A stretch of 64,000 bases of DNA from an uncultured Sutterella sp. (lineage in GTDB: Bacteria > Pseudomonadota > Gammaproteobacteria > Burkholderiales > Burkholderiaceae_F): assembly GCA_900544255.1 (NCBI GenBank), contig UQUM01000005.1, positions 1-64,000 of the forward strand, written 5' to 3'. Below are positions 32,298 to 41,498 of the stretch, piece after piece; the first letter of the stretch is position 1, and every line of letters starts with the position of its first letter. The notes below the pieces were generated by a model, which saw only the letters and a program-made list of their open reading frames with translations, was not told the origin of the DNA and made no database searches. A program made the translations under genes and the position numbers.

Positions 32298-33239
32298 TTA
32301 GTTAGCGAGGGGTTTCGGGGCATCCTTCACGCCCCCCATGATTTTCATGGCGCTCGCGACGAGCGTACTCATGTCGCCGAGGTTGGCAGGCACGACGAGC
32401 GTGCTCCCGGTTTTAGCGATCTGACCAAACGCGTCCACGTACTTCTCCGCCACCTGCAGATTGACGGCGTTCATGCCGCCCGGCGCCGTCGTCGCTTCCG
32501 CCACCTTCTGCAGCGCTTCCGCGGTAGCCTTCGCCATCGCAAGCGTCGCCGCCGCCTGACCTTCGGCCTGGTTGATCGCCGCCTGTTTTTCGCCTTCGGA
32601 ACGGGCAATCGCCGCTTCCTTTTCACCGGTCGCGAGGTTGATCTGTTCCATCTTCTTGCCTTCGGAAGCCGCCACTACCGCACGTTTTTCACGTTCTGCC
32701 GTAATCTGCTGCTGCATCGCCTGCAGAATCACCGCGGGCGGCGTGAGATCTTTGATTTCGTAACGCAGGACTTTGACGCCCCAGTTCAATGCCGCTTCAT
32801 CAATCGCCGACACCACGGTCTTATTGATGAGGTCACGCTCTTCAAAAGTCTTATCGAGTTCCATCCGCCCCACAACGCTTCGGAGCGTCGTCTGCGCGAG
32901 CTGCGTGATGGCGATGATGTAGTTGCTCGTTCCGTAACTTGCACGCTGCGGATCGGTCACCTGGAAAAAGAGTACCCCATCCACCGAAAGCTGCGTATTG
33001 TCTTTCGTAATGCAGACCTGACTCGGCGTATCCAAAGGCACTTCCTTCAGACTGTGCCGGTAAGCCACGCGGTCGACAAAGGGAATGATGAAATTCAACC
33101 CGGGATTCAACACGGCATGGAATTTCCCCAGGCGCTCGACCACCCAAGCGTTCTGCTGAGGCACCACTTTGATGCACTGCGTCACGAAGGCTACGGCAAT
33201 GACCGCAAGCACGATGGAAAAAATAAGGAAACTGGACAT
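32298..33239 (-). CDS. qmcA: SPFH/stomatin-family membrane protein QmcA
   Basis: Membrane scaffold of the stomatin/prohibitin/flotillin family (313 residues). One N-terminal membrane helix (about 5-22), the SPFH domain (about 24-200: VVPQQNAWVVERLGKFHAVL, DNTQLSVDGVLFFQV, NYIIAITQLAQTTLRS) and an alanine/glutamate-rich coiled coil (about 175-250). QmcA-type proteins oligomerise and partner with NfeD proteins; an NfeD gene is directly upstream (27-base gap), the classical pairing. Confidence 0.92.
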   Translation of the reverse strand: MSSFLIFSIVLAVIAVAFVTQCIKVVPQQNAWVVERLGKFHAVLNPGLNFIIPFVDRVAYRHSLKEVPLDTPSQVCITKDNTQLSVDGVLFFQVTDPQRASYGTSNYIIAITQLAQTTLRSVVGRMELDKTFEERDLINKTVVSAIDEAALNWGVKVLRYEIKDLTPPAVILQAMQQQITAEREKRAVVAASEGKKMEQINLATGEKEAAIARSEGEKQAAINQAEGQAAATLAMAKATAEALQKVAEATTAPGGMNAVNLQVAEKYVDAFGQIAKTGSTLVVPANLGDMSTLVASAMKIMGGVKDAPKPLAN

Positions 33240-33266
33240 AGCGTCTGCCTTTATCGTTGATAAATA

Positions 33267-33689
33267 TTAGAAAACAGGTCGCACAACCAACCGGGCTCCG
33301 TCCACCCGAACAATGACGGCTTCTCCGGCCGTAAGTTTCGTGCCGTCTTCTGTCACCGCGCGCCAAGTACTGCCGCGATAAGCCGCTTCAGCCGTACCAT
33401 CGGCCTTCATTTTGATCGTCACCGTCTGGCCGACATCCGGATTCTGCAGCCTGTCGCTTGCCTCATCCGCACGGCCCCGCCGCCACTGATGCACGAGACC
33501 GCACCCTGCAACCGCCAAAACGGCGCACGCCGAAAACTGCCAGCCCGCACCGAGAGCGAGTCCGGCGGCAACGGCGCCCGCGAGGCACGACACAGCGAGC
33601 ACCAAAAGATAAAACGTTCCCGTGAGAATTTCAGAGCCGCCCAGCACCAGCGCGGCAATCAACCACACCCATACTGCAGAAATCGTCAT
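33267..33689 (-). CDS. NfeD-like membrane protein (short type)
   Basis: 140-residue partner of the SPFH protein. Two or three hydrophobic helices (about 5-75) are followed by a C-terminal OB-fold domain (about 80-140) of the NfeD type, with 'VGQTVTIKMKADGTAEAAYRGSTW' and 'AGEAVIVRVDGARLVVRP'. There is no protease domain, so it belongs to the short NfeD1b-like class. Located between the antiporter and qmcA genes with gaps of 12 and 27 bases. Confidence 0.88.
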   Translation of the reverse strand: MTISAVWVWLIAALVLGGSEILTGTFYLLVLAVSCLAGAVAAGLALGAGWQFSACAVLAVAGCGLVHQWRRGRADEASDRLQNPDVGQTVTIKMKADGTAEAAYRGSTWRAVTEDGTKLTAGEAVIVRVDGARLVVRPVF

Positions 33690-33701
33690 TCTTTACCCTC
33701 C

Positions 33702-35423
33702 TCAGTGTCCGTCCGTCGGTTCATCGTCTTCGTCTTCGCCTTCGTAATGCTCATAAATGGCGCCGACGAGACTCAAGGCCACCGCCTCACGGTCATTAAA
33801 GACGTTTTCAATGCCCTCTTGTTTGAGCGCGGCAGCCTGCTCATTGTCCCGGGCCCGCACCAGCACCTCGAGGTCGGGATTCAATTGTTTCGCCATATCG
33901 ACGATCTTCTTAAGATTAAGACCGTCGCTTGCCGCCAACACCAACATCAGTGCCGACGCGATATGCGCCTGCACGAGAACCATCGGATCCGAGGGATCCC
34001 CCTGAATCACAGCCCGGTTCTGCGAACGAAGTTCTTCCGCCGTTTCCGGTGTGGACACGACGCTCACAAAAGGAATGTCTTTTTCGATGAGTTTTTCCAT
34101 CAGCATCGTCGACACGACGCCTTCACCCACGAGAATCACCTGCCCCGCCAACAGCTTACGAGGTGTCTGCTGCGGCAGCACCGACAGCGGATCCACCGCC
34201 ATTGCCGCCCGCCGCGCCCAGGCAAAATGCTGCGTCAAAAAGCGCCGGAAGGGTTTCGTAGACGCAAACACGATGGGATTCAAGGCAATCGAAAGAATGG
34301 ACGCCGCGACCAAAAGACTCATCACCGACGGATCCATCAATTTCAAAGTAATCGCTTGACTCGCCAAAATGAACGTGAATTCGCCGATCTGCGCCAAGGC
34401 CGCACCGACGGAAAGCGTGGTGTGCAGGGGATAGCCCATGAAATGCACGAGGACAAAAACCGAAATCGACTTACCGAAAAGAATAATCGCCAGTACCGTG
34501 AGCACCCCCATCGGTTCATCCACGAGGATATGCCAATCGAGCATCATCCCCACGCCCACGAAAAAGAGCACGGAAAACGCATCCTGCAACGGAAGCGAAT
34601 TCACGACCGCGCGGTGCGCATATCGGCTTTCCCGCATCACCATACCGGCAAAGAAAGCGCCCAGGGCGAAGCTCACATGAAAAACGATGGAGGCCCCGTA
34701 GGCAATGCCGATCGCCGCCGCCAAAAGGGACAGCGTGAAAAGTTCACGACTCCCGGTTTTGGCGATCTGCATCAGGGCCCATGGGATAAAGCGCTGACCG
34801 ACGAGCAGCATCACCGCCACGAAAGCCGTCACCTGAAAAGCCGTCACCAAAAGCGACCAACTGATTGAGGCCCAAGAGAAAGCCACTTCCCCGCTGAAGA
34901 TGTGCGCAAAGGGCGGCAGAAGCACGAGGATCAAGACGCAGACGATATCCTCCACGACGAGCCAACCCACGGAAATCTGACCGTCGATCGTATTTAACGT
35001 CCCCTGCAGTTCCAGGGCTTTTAAAAGCACCACAGTCGAAGCACAGGATAGGCACAGCCCGAACACGATCGCAGAAGGAATTGAAAAAGCCCAGAATTCG
35101 TGCGCCATCCACGAACCCAAGACAGTCGCCGACAGCATCTGCAAAACGGCGCCCGGCACCGCTATTTTTTTGACGCGCAACAGGTCGCCGATGGAAAAAT
35201 GCAGTCCCACGCCGAACATGAGAAGCATGACGCCGACTTCCATCAGTTCACTTGCCACCTCCATGTCCGCCACCGGCCCCCAGGTATTCTTCCCCGCCAT
35301 GATGCCGGCAAGAAGGTACCCCACAAGGGCAGGCATCTTGACGCGTTCGGCGAGATACCCGAAAACAAGTGCCAGGCCAAAAGCAATGGCCAAGGTCGAA
35401 ATAAGCGGCAGAGAGTGTTCCAT
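33702..35423 (-). CDS. KefB/YbaL-type cation:proton antiporter with RCK domain
   Basis: CPA2-family antiporter of about 573 residues. Twelve or so membrane helices (residues 1-385) begin with PLISTLAIAFGLALVFGYLAERVKMPALVGYLLAG, and the C-terminal Rossmann/RCK-N domain (about 415-540) starts QVILVGEGVVSTMLMEKL. The usual G-x-G-x-x-G ends with Ser here, so nucleotide binding may be altered. I start at the ATG at 35423 by homology (MEHSLPLI); the open frame continues to 35657 without family resemblance. First gene of the long minus-strand cluster. Confidence 0.87.
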   Translation of the reverse strand: MEHSLPLISTLAIAFGLALVFGYLAERVKMPALVGYLLAGIMAGKNTWGPVADMEVASELMEVGVMLLMFGVGLHFSIGDLLRVKKIAVPGAVLQMLSATVLGSWMAHEFWAFSIPSAIVFGLCLSCASTVVLLKALELQGTLNTIDGQISVGWLVVEDIVCVLILVLLPPFAHIFSGEVAFSWASISWSLLVTAFQVTAFVAVMLLVGQRFIPWALMQIAKTGSRELFTLSLLAAAIGIAYGASIVFHVSFALGAFFAGMVMRESRYAHRAVVNSLPLQDAFSVLFFVGVGMMLDWHILVDEPMGVLTVLAIILFGKSISVFVLVHFMGYPLHTTLSVGAALAQIGEFTFILASQAITLKLMDPSVMSLLVAASILSIALNPIVFASTKPFRRFLTQHFAWARRAAMAVDPLSVLPQQTPRKLLAGQVILVGEGVVSTMLMEKLIEKDIPFVSVVSTPETAEELRSQNRAVIQGDPSDPMVLVQAHIASALMLVLAASDGLNLKKIVDMAKQLNPDLEVLVRARDNEQAAALKQEGIENVFNDREAVALSLVGAIYEHYEGEDEDDEPTDGH

Positions 35424-35615
35424 GGGTGTGACAGCGCTCAAAAAACGGAACGGGACTAAGACTGAAGTCAGTTTTTGACTGTAGCAGAAAAACGCCCCGA
35501 AGGCGGTCCTCCGAGCGCGGCATTTTAGGAATTTTTTCTCAGCGCCCGCCGGTGAAAACGTGAAAAAGTTTTTCGAAGCGCCGCAATCGTCCCCGACGGC
35601 TGTTTCCCTACGGAA

Positions 35616-35650
35616 AAACCGCCCGGCATCACGGAGACGACGAGCGGCTT
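35616..35650 (-). terminator. Terminator after rpoD
   Basis: AAGCCGCTCG pairs with CGGGCGGTTT (two wobble pairs), with TTTTTCC following on the minus strand, 21 bases past the rpoD stop. The remaining gap to the antiporter gene (35424-35615) shows no other clear element. Confidence 0.65.
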
Positions 35651-35670
35651 CAAACAATCAGACGCAGAGA

Positions 35671-38112
35671 CTAACCGTTTTCAGAATGGTCACGCAGACG
35701 TTCCTGGAATTCCTGACTGCGCAGGCGCCGGATGGCGGCGCTTTCGATCTGGCGCACGCGTTCGCGCGTAAGCCCCATCGCCTGGCCCACTTCCTCCAAT
35801 GTATGGTCGTGGTTTGTGCCGATGCCGTAACGCAGGCGCAGCACCTGAGCTTCACGGGGCTGCAGTTCGGACAAGCAGTGCTGAATTTCGCCTTCCATCG
35901 CGGTCTTGAGGAAGCGCACCTGCGGATCGTCCGTTTCTTCCCCCTTCACAAAGTCGATGCGGCGCGCATCTTCGTCGTCGCCGATCGGCGCATCAATCGA
36001 TTCCACCCCGCGCATGGCCTGGATGAGAATCTGCACCTTCGCCAGCGGCACCTGGGAGAGTTTGGACAATTCCGCATCCGAAGGATTGCGCCCCGTTTCC
36101 TGCAGAATCTTCTGACGCACGCGTCGGATCTTGTTGTAGGACTCCGTCATGTGCACCGGAATACGGATGGTGTTGCCGTAGTCGGCCACGGCACGCGTCA
36201 CGGACTGGCGCACCCACCACGTCGCATAGGTAGAAAACTTATAGCCGCGGCGGTATTCGAACTTGTCCACCGCCTTCATAAGTCCTAAGTTCCCTTCCTG
36301 AATCAGGTCGGTCATCGCAAGCCCGCGGTTGACGTACCCCTTCGCAATCGAAATCACGAGACGGAGGTTCGCTTCGATCATCTTCGCCTTGGCGTTGGCG
36401 AGGTTCGTCTGCGCGAGCTTGATCTGGCGCGAGAGATCTCGCTGATCGTGCAGCGTCAGCAACGCCGCCTTTTCGGCTTCGGACAACTCGTCCTGCAAAT
36501 GGTTGATGAGGTTCTGATTCACCTTGATGCGGATCGAATAGGGCGCTCCAGACGCGATCACTTCGTCAATCCAGCCCTTATCCATGCAGCGTTCGCCCAT
36601 GTTCTTCAGGAACATGTCGACAGGCATGCCGCCGCGTTCGACCATCACGCTGCGCAGACGCCGCAGGATATCGTTTACCTTGTCCATGTGCGTCGTGATG
36701 AGGTCTGCAAGATGCATCACTTCCTTCACCGCAAAACGCACGGGAGCAAGCGCCTGAGCAATATGTTCGCGGGCCGCGGCATACTGCTTCTCTTTACCCT
36801 TCACGCCGAAGGTCTTGCGGATCACGTCGAGTTCCTTGTCGCAAGACGCAAAAAGTTCGATCGCTCGATCCTTCATTTCGTCCAACTGTTCACTCGTCAT
36901 GGCCGCGGCACCGATGTCGGTCTGCACGGCGTTCTTAGCGTCTTCACCGTCCTCGCTCATTTCCGCGAGTTCCTGCGTGTCCGTAAAGCCGTCGATCACT
37001 TGGTCGATCGCCGAGTCATCGCTCTTTAAGAGTTCCGTCTGCTTCACGAGTTCTTCAACGGCCATCGGGTGCTGAATTACCGCCGACAGGAGTTTGCCCG
37101 TGTACTGTTCGATCGATTTGGCGACTTCGATTTCCCCCGCACGGGTCAGAAGCTTATGCGCCCCGACGCCGCGCAGGTATGCGCGCAGCGGATCCTTCGA
37201 AAGCCCGGCGCTTTCTTCGGGCGTGAGCATGGCGGCGGCATCTTCTTCACTGATGTCGTCATCATCCCCCACGGGCTCATTCATGATGATGTCTTCTTCG
37301 CTCGGTGCGGTTTCAAAGACCTGAATGCCCAAGCGGCCCAGCTGATCCGTGAGTTCGGAGAGTGCTTCTTCGGTGCGGATCGCATTATCGGGGAGCTTAT
37401 CGTTGATTTCAGCGATCGTCACCCAACCGCGCTGACGCCCCATGCGTACCAAGGCACTATAGCCATTGCCGCCCCCGGATCCCTCTTCATCGTCGCCTTC
37501 CACGGGCATCGGCACGCCGGAACCTTCCGCCTTTTCCACGGAATCCGCGAGCTTATCAAGGTCTTCCAAGTTCGCCAATTCTTCGTTGGGGTCAGCATCG
37601 TCATCAGCGTCCGGAACCGCATCTTCATCAAACGGCGCGTTTTCATCGTCGTCCAATTCGTCGTCGGTCTTCTTTTTAGCTTTGCGACTCGGAGCTTTCT
37701 TCACGGTCTTTACAGCTTTCGGCGCCTTTTCCGTTTTCGCCTTCGTCTTTTTCGCGGGTTTCTTTTCTTCCGCCGCTTCAACCACGGCTTCTGTCACCTC
37801 GGCTGCAGCCTTTTTGACGGCCTTTACCGCCTTTTTCACCGTTTTTTTCACGGTAGCGGTTTTTCCCTTTTCAACATCAGCCGGCGCTTCAACCTCAGCA
37901 GCAGGGGTCTTTGCTTCCGCCTTCGCCGCCTTCGTCTTTGTGACCTTCGCGGGTTTGTCCGCCTTCGCTTTCACCGCCTTCTTACCGGCTTCTTCCGTTA
38001 CCACAATGTCGTTTTCCACGTGCAGGCGCGGATTCTTCTCGAGCCACTCCATGATGGGATCGCCCGCCGCTTTCTTCATCGTCTTTTTCGTGTCTTTTTT
38101 TGCCGTTGCCAT
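35671..38112 (-). CDS. rpoD: RNA polymerase primary sigma factor sigma-70
   Basis: Housekeeping sigma factor, 813 residues, much longer than E. coli RpoD (613). Residues ~40-150 are a lysine/alanine-rich low-complexity region resembling histone-H1 tails, followed by an acidic stretch (~150-185); then region 1.1, 1.2 (DPLRAYLRGVGAHKLLTRAGE), the non-conserved domain, region 2 (DLIQEGNLGLMKAVDKFEYRRGYKFSTYATWW core), 3 and 4 (LREAQVLRLRYGI-like, then VGQAMGLTRERVRQIE). Lysine/alanine-rich N-termini are known in Bordetella-type RpoD. The ATG has no evident Shine-Dalgarno. Last gene of rpsU-yqeY-dnaG-rpoD. Confidence 0.95.
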   Translation of the reverse strand: MATAKKDTKKTMKKAAGDPIMEWLEKNPRLHVENDIVVTEEAGKKAVKAKADKPAKVTKTKAAKAEAKTPAAEVEAPADVEKGKTATVKKTVKKAVKAVKKAAAEVTEAVVEAAEEKKPAKKTKAKTEKAPKAVKTVKKAPSRKAKKKTDDELDDDENAPFDEDAVPDADDDADPNEELANLEDLDKLADSVEKAEGSGVPMPVEGDDEEGSGGGNGYSALVRMGRQRGWVTIAEINDKLPDNAIRTEEALSELTDQLGRLGIQVFETAPSEEDIIMNEPVGDDDDISEEDAAAMLTPEESAGLSKDPLRAYLRGVGAHKLLTRAGEIEVAKSIEQYTGKLLSAVIQHPMAVEELVKQTELLKSDDSAIDQVIDGFTDTQELAEMSEDGEDAKNAVQTDIGAAAMTSEQLDEMKDRAIELFASCDKELDVIRKTFGVKGKEKQYAAAREHIAQALAPVRFAVKEVMHLADLITTHMDKVNDILRRLRSVMVERGGMPVDMFLKNMGERCMDKGWIDEVIASGAPYSIRIKVNQNLINHLQDELSEAEKAALLTLHDQRDLSRQIKLAQTNLANAKAKMIEANLRLVISIAKGYVNRGLAMTDLIQEGNLGLMKAVDKFEYRRGYKFSTYATWWVRQSVTRAVADYGNTIRIPVHMTESYNKIRRVRQKILQETGRNPSDAELSKLSQVPLAKVQILIQAMRGVESIDAPIGDDEDARRIDFVKGEETDDPQVRFLKTAMEGEIQHCLSELQPREAQVLRLRYGIGTNHDHTLEEVGQAMGLTRERVRQIESAAIRRLRSQEFQERLRDHSENG

Positions 38113-38570
38113 GGTATAAATAGTGTCTGCCTGAATTGGACGGAAGTTGCCAAAGGGAAAAACAATAGAAAAAGCGCGGTCTCTTCGTTCGGAAGAACCC
38201 GCTCAAACTTTTTCATTTCGTCTTCAGAATGCCCTCTTCACGCCGAATAAATGTCAGTTGCCGGATAACGTTTTCACTGCCGCTCGGTACGAATCGCGTT
38301 CACCCGACGCCCGCAGTCTTCCTGCCGCAACACACGTTAAGCCAAGGGCCGAGCTCGGTGTCCGTCCGTTTTGGGGACACGCTGTGTAGAAGTGTGTACG
38401 ACACTGAATGAGTCAGCACCCCGCCTCCGACGGCTTTCGCTCGTCTCCTGGACGTGTTTGCTCCGGTAGCAAACGCGGGCGCCAAAAGTTCGTAGATTAT
38501 CCCACAGTTTTACTTTCAAATACAGTTACAGAAAACTCAATCACTTGATTTTTGTCAAATATTGTTGGAA
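38113..38570 (-). promoter_or_regulatory. 458-base dnaG-rpoD intergenic region with probable rpoD promoter
   Basis: No credible gene. A perfect -35 TTGACA lies at 38553-38558 (minus strand) with a weak TTTTCT at 17 bp, and a GATAAT at 38496-38501 lies in the same AT-rich stretch. Downstream, the leader would be ~370 bases with hairpins GTTTGCT/AGCAAAC (38456-38474) and GTGTCC/GGACAC (38358-38383). This suggests rpoD has its own promoter and a long structured leader. Confidence 0.45.
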
Positions 38571-40442
38571 TCAAAGCGCTGAGGTCCCGCTCGTGCGATC
38601 GTAAAGTGCCGCAGATTCCGTCATGGACTGCTGCACGGCCTTCATACGCACCGTGAGTACGGAATACTGCTTCAAATCCGGTTCGAGAGACGTCACGATT
38701 TCCTGCAGCCGCCGCTTGATTCGATCGATTTCCAAACGGCAAAGCGCCATGTGAATTTCCTGACGGGCCGCCGGCAACGGCGTTTCCAACACCATTTCCT
38801 GCGTGAGCAACGTCCGATAATGAGCGGCATGAGGGCTCGAAGACAGCATCTCCAACAGCAGCTGCGGCTGTTCCACGGGATGCGCTTCGTCGGCCGCGGC
38901 CGTCCGCCACACTTCCACGATCTCCTGCGCCACCGTGTCGGTCCCGTCCGTAAATTCTTCGGCAATACGGGGGCCGAATTCCACCGTGAGCGACGGATAG
39001 CTCACAAAGTACTGCAGTAATTTTTCCCGCATATCGGCGACGCCGATCCGGGGTTCGATCACCGCAGGCGTTCTTCTCGCACCGCCTTTCCAAGCCCCCG
39101 GGCGCCGCTTCCAGTCAGGACGGCCGGTAATAAAGCCGTCCCCTTCCGCGGCCGCAATACCGAACGCCTGCGCCAATTCGTCCGCCGTCATCCGCGCGTA
39201 CATCGCGAGTTCCGATAAGAGCTGCACCCGCAATAAAGGCGCACTGCGCATGCTCACCACCAAGGGCTTGGCTTCCGCCAAAAATTGGCTGCGGCCTTCC
39301 CCGGTCGAGAGATCCTTTCCTTCCGAAACCGTCTTCACGAAAAACTGCGTGAGCGGAAGACTTTTTTCTATTTCCGCTTCAAAGGCTTCAGACCCCTTCG
39401 CCTTAATAAGGCTGTCGGGATCGTGTTCGGGCGGCAGCACGACAAAACGCACCTCCTGCGAGTCCCCCACCACCGGAAGCGCCGCTATAAGCGCCCGACG
39501 CAATGCCTTTTGCCCAGCGCCGTCACCGTCGAAACTGAAATAAATCTTGTCCGTCGTTTTCAGGAGCTTATGCACGTGATCCGGCGTAATCGACGTTCCC
39601 AGCGCCGCCACCGCTTCCTCAAAGCCGGCCTGAGCGAGCTGAATAACGTCCATATAGCCTTCGCAGACGATGGCACGCCCCTTTTTCCGGATGGCGTCAT
39701 ATGCTTCAAAGAGGCCGTAGATTTCCAGCCCCTTGTGATAAATCACCGTTTCCGGGCCATTGATGTATTTCGGTACCTCGTCAGGTACCATCGTCCGAGC
39801 CCCGAAACTGATGACCTGACCGCGACGATTGCGGATCGGAAAAATCACGCGGCCGCGGTACCGATCGTATCGGTAACCTTTGTCATTGATGACGACGAGG
39901 CCGCAACCGTCCTTTTCTTCCATTTCCGCGTCGTCGTACTGACTGCCGAATACATTGCGCAGACCGTGAAAGTCGTCCGGCGCGTACCCCAAACCGTAAC
40001 GGCTCGCCGTCGCTCCGCTGATGCCGCGACCTTTGAGGTAATCCTGAGCGCGCTGACTTGTTTTGAGTGACTCTTTATAAAAGTCCGCCGCTACCTGCAT
40101 CCGATCCGTGAGCGTCCGAGCCCGGGCCTCCCGTTCCGCTGTCTTCGGATCCTCGGCGGGCACCTGCATGCCGACCTGATCCGCAAGGCGTTTGACGGCC
40201 TCGGGAAAATTGAGCCCCTCATACTGCATCACGAACCCGATGGCCGTTCCCGAAGCGCCGCATCCGAAACACTTGAAAAACTGCTTTTGGGGATTGACGT
40301 TAAATGACGGCGTTTTCTCGTTATGAAACGGGCAACAGGCCTGGAAATTCTTACCGGTCTTTTTAAGCGGCACTACTTTATTGACGAGTTCGACGAGATC
40401 AATACGGTTTAAGAGTTCCTGAATAAAAGACTGAGGGATCAT
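38571..40442 (-). CDS. dnaG: DNA primase
   Basis: Synthesises RNA primers at the replication fork. 623 residues. The N-terminal zinc finger is visible (CCPFHNEKTPSFNVNP...FKCFGCG, residues ~40-64), the catalytic core has the TOPRIM motifs EGYMDVIQLA and SFDGDGAGQKA, and a C-terminal helicase-binding region of ~150 residues follows. The ATG lacks a clear ribosome-binding site. A terminator hairpin stands between yqeY and dnaG. Second-last gene of the macromolecular-synthesis operon. Confidence 0.95.
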   Translation of the reverse strand: MIPQSFIQELLNRIDLVELVNKVVPLKKTGKNFQACCPFHNEKTPSFNVNPQKQFFKCFGCGASGTAIGFVMQYEGLNFPEAVKRLADQVGMQVPAEDPKTAEREARARTLTDRMQVAADFYKESLKTSQRAQDYLKGRGISGATASRYGLGYAPDDFHGLRNVFGSQYDDAEMEEKDGCGLVVINDKGYRYDRYRGRVIFPIRNRRGQVISFGARTMVPDEVPKYINGPETVIYHKGLEIYGLFEAYDAIRKKGRAIVCEGYMDVIQLAQAGFEEAVAALGTSITPDHVHKLLKTTDKIYFSFDGDGAGQKALRRALIAALPVVGDSQEVRFVVLPPEHDPDSLIKAKGSEAFEAEIEKSLPLTQFFVKTVSEGKDLSTGEGRSQFLAEAKPLVVSMRSAPLLRVQLLSELAMYARMTADELAQAFGIAAAEGDGFITGRPDWKRRPGAWKGGARRTPAVIEPRIGVADMREKLLQYFVSYPSLTVEFGPRIAEEFTDGTDTVAQEIVEVWRTAAADEAHPVEQPQLLLEMLSSSPHAAHYRTLLTQEMVLETPLPAARQEIHMALCRLEIDRIKRRLQEIVTSLEPDLKQYSVLTVRMKAVQQSMTESAALYDRTSGTSAL

Positions 40443-40483
40443 GAGAAACGGGTACGCAAAAAATCAACCGGCAGAAAATAAAA

Positions 40484-40514
40484 CGGCGTTCGGGAAAGGA
40501 CTTCTCGGACGCCG
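40484..40514 (-). terminator. Internal terminator/attenuator between yqeY and dnaG
   Basis: CGGCGT/ACGCCG stem extended by CG pairs, followed by TTTTATTTTC on the minus strand. It sits before dnaG, where E. coli also has an internal terminator limiting primase expression. Confidence 0.75.
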
Positions 40515-40545
40515 CTTCTCGTGGGGAGAATGATACTCGCGGGGA

Positions 40546-40992
40546 TTAAGCCGTCAGCGCCGCCTTCACGAGCGCACTCACCTTCCCCATATCGGCACGG
40601 CCGGCACATTTCGCCTTCACCACGCCCATCACTTTCCCCATACCGGCCATGCCGACCGCTCCCGTCGCCATCACGGCTTCCGCAACGACGGCCTTGATTT
40701 CATCGTCCGACATCTGCTGCGGGAGATACTTATTCATCACGTCGATTTCGAACTGTTCCTTCGCAGCGAGATCGGCACGGTTCGCGGCCGTGTACTGTTC
40801 GACGGAATCGCGACGCTGCTTCACGAGCTTGGCAATCACCCCGATCACGAGGTCGTCCGTCGGTTCCACGCGTTCATCCACCTCGCGCTGCTTCACCGCA
40901 GCGAGCAAAAGACGAATGGCCGAAAGTTTCGCGGTGTCATGCGCCTTCATGGCGTCTTTCATGTCCGCGGTAATCTGTTCCTTGAGAGTCAT
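40546..40992 (-). CDS. yqeY: GatB/YqeY-domain protein
   Basis: 148-residue protein of the YqeY family, which resembles the tRNA-binding tail domain of the amidotransferase subunit GatB ('MTLKEQITADMKDAMKAHD', 'RLLLAAVKQREVDER', 'YLPQQMSDDEI'). Precise role is unknown; tRNA contact or amidation is suggested for the family. I choose the ATG at 40992, which matches the family N-terminus; the longer frame extends into the upstream terminator. Located between rpsU and dnaG, as in many proteobacteria. Confidence 0.9.
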   Translation of the reverse strand: MTLKEQITADMKDAMKAHDTAKLSAIRLLLAAVKQREVDERVEPTDDLVIGVIAKLVKQRRDSVEQYTAANRADLAAKEQFEIDVMNKYLPQQMSDDEIKAVVAEAVMATGAVGMAGMGKVMGVVKAKCAGRADMGKVSALVKAALTA

Positions 40993-41012
40993 CTCACATT
41001 TCTCCGAAAACA

Positions 41013-41048
41013 AAAGCGGCCGCCCAGAAAACTCCGAGAGGCCGCTTT
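41013..41048 (-). terminator. Internal terminator/attenuator between rpsU and yqeY
   Basis: Nine-base stem AAAGCGGCC/GGCCGCTTT followed by TGTTTTC on the minus strand. It likely keeps S21 expression far above that of the downstream genes. Confidence 0.8.
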
Positions 41049-41102
41049 CTTCGACCGGCATTGTAATAAACGCCGCCGGGCGATGCTTGCTGCAAAAAGC
41101 GA

Positions 41103-41315
41103 TTAGTACAGCTTCTTGGGCAGCATCATGCTGCGAAGACGCTTGTAGTGACGCTTGATGGCAGCTGCCTTCTTGCGCTTACGTTCAGCCGTGGGCTTCT
41201 CGTAAAACTCACGAGCACGAAGCTCGGTGAGCAGGCCGGACTTTTCGATAGTGCGCTTGAAGCGACGAAGCGCAACTTCAAACGGTTCGTTTTCCTTAAC
41301 GCGAATGGTAGGCAT
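41103..41315 (-). CDS. rpsU: 30S ribosomal protein S21
   Basis: Small basic ribosomal protein (70 residues) needed for initiation on the 30S subunit. Sequence is canonical: MPTIRVKENEPFEVALRRFK at the start, REFYEKPTAERKRKKAAA in the middle and a basic tail. First gene of the macromolecular-synthesis operon; queH is divergent across 183 bases. Confidence 0.97.
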   Translation of the reverse strand: MPTIRVKENEPFEVALRRFKRTIEKSGLLTELRAREFYEKPTAERKRKKAAAIKRHYKRLRSMMLPKKLY

Positions 41316-41498
41316 TGATAAGCACCTAATCCTTTGCTTGTTGGTGGTGGTTTATTGTGCTCAAGTCGTGCGTCCTAACCTAAGGGCGCATATCATCCTC
41401 AAACACAGAAATTTGAAAGGCCTCATTTTTGCACAGTTTTGCGCTAAAGTAAATAGCCTTGTCAGAAAAATTGCTTTTTCTTCAGGAGCTTTTGTTCG

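Noticed and set aside
37069..38250. Phe/Arg/Leu-rich 393-codon frame opposite rpoD
   Set aside because: Produced by the complement of the lysine/alanine-rich tract of rpoD; not a real membrane protein.
38300..38485. Short minus-strand frame in the dnaG-rpoD gap
   Set aside because: 61 codons, no ribosome-binding site, overlaps stem-loops; more likely part of an untranslated leader.
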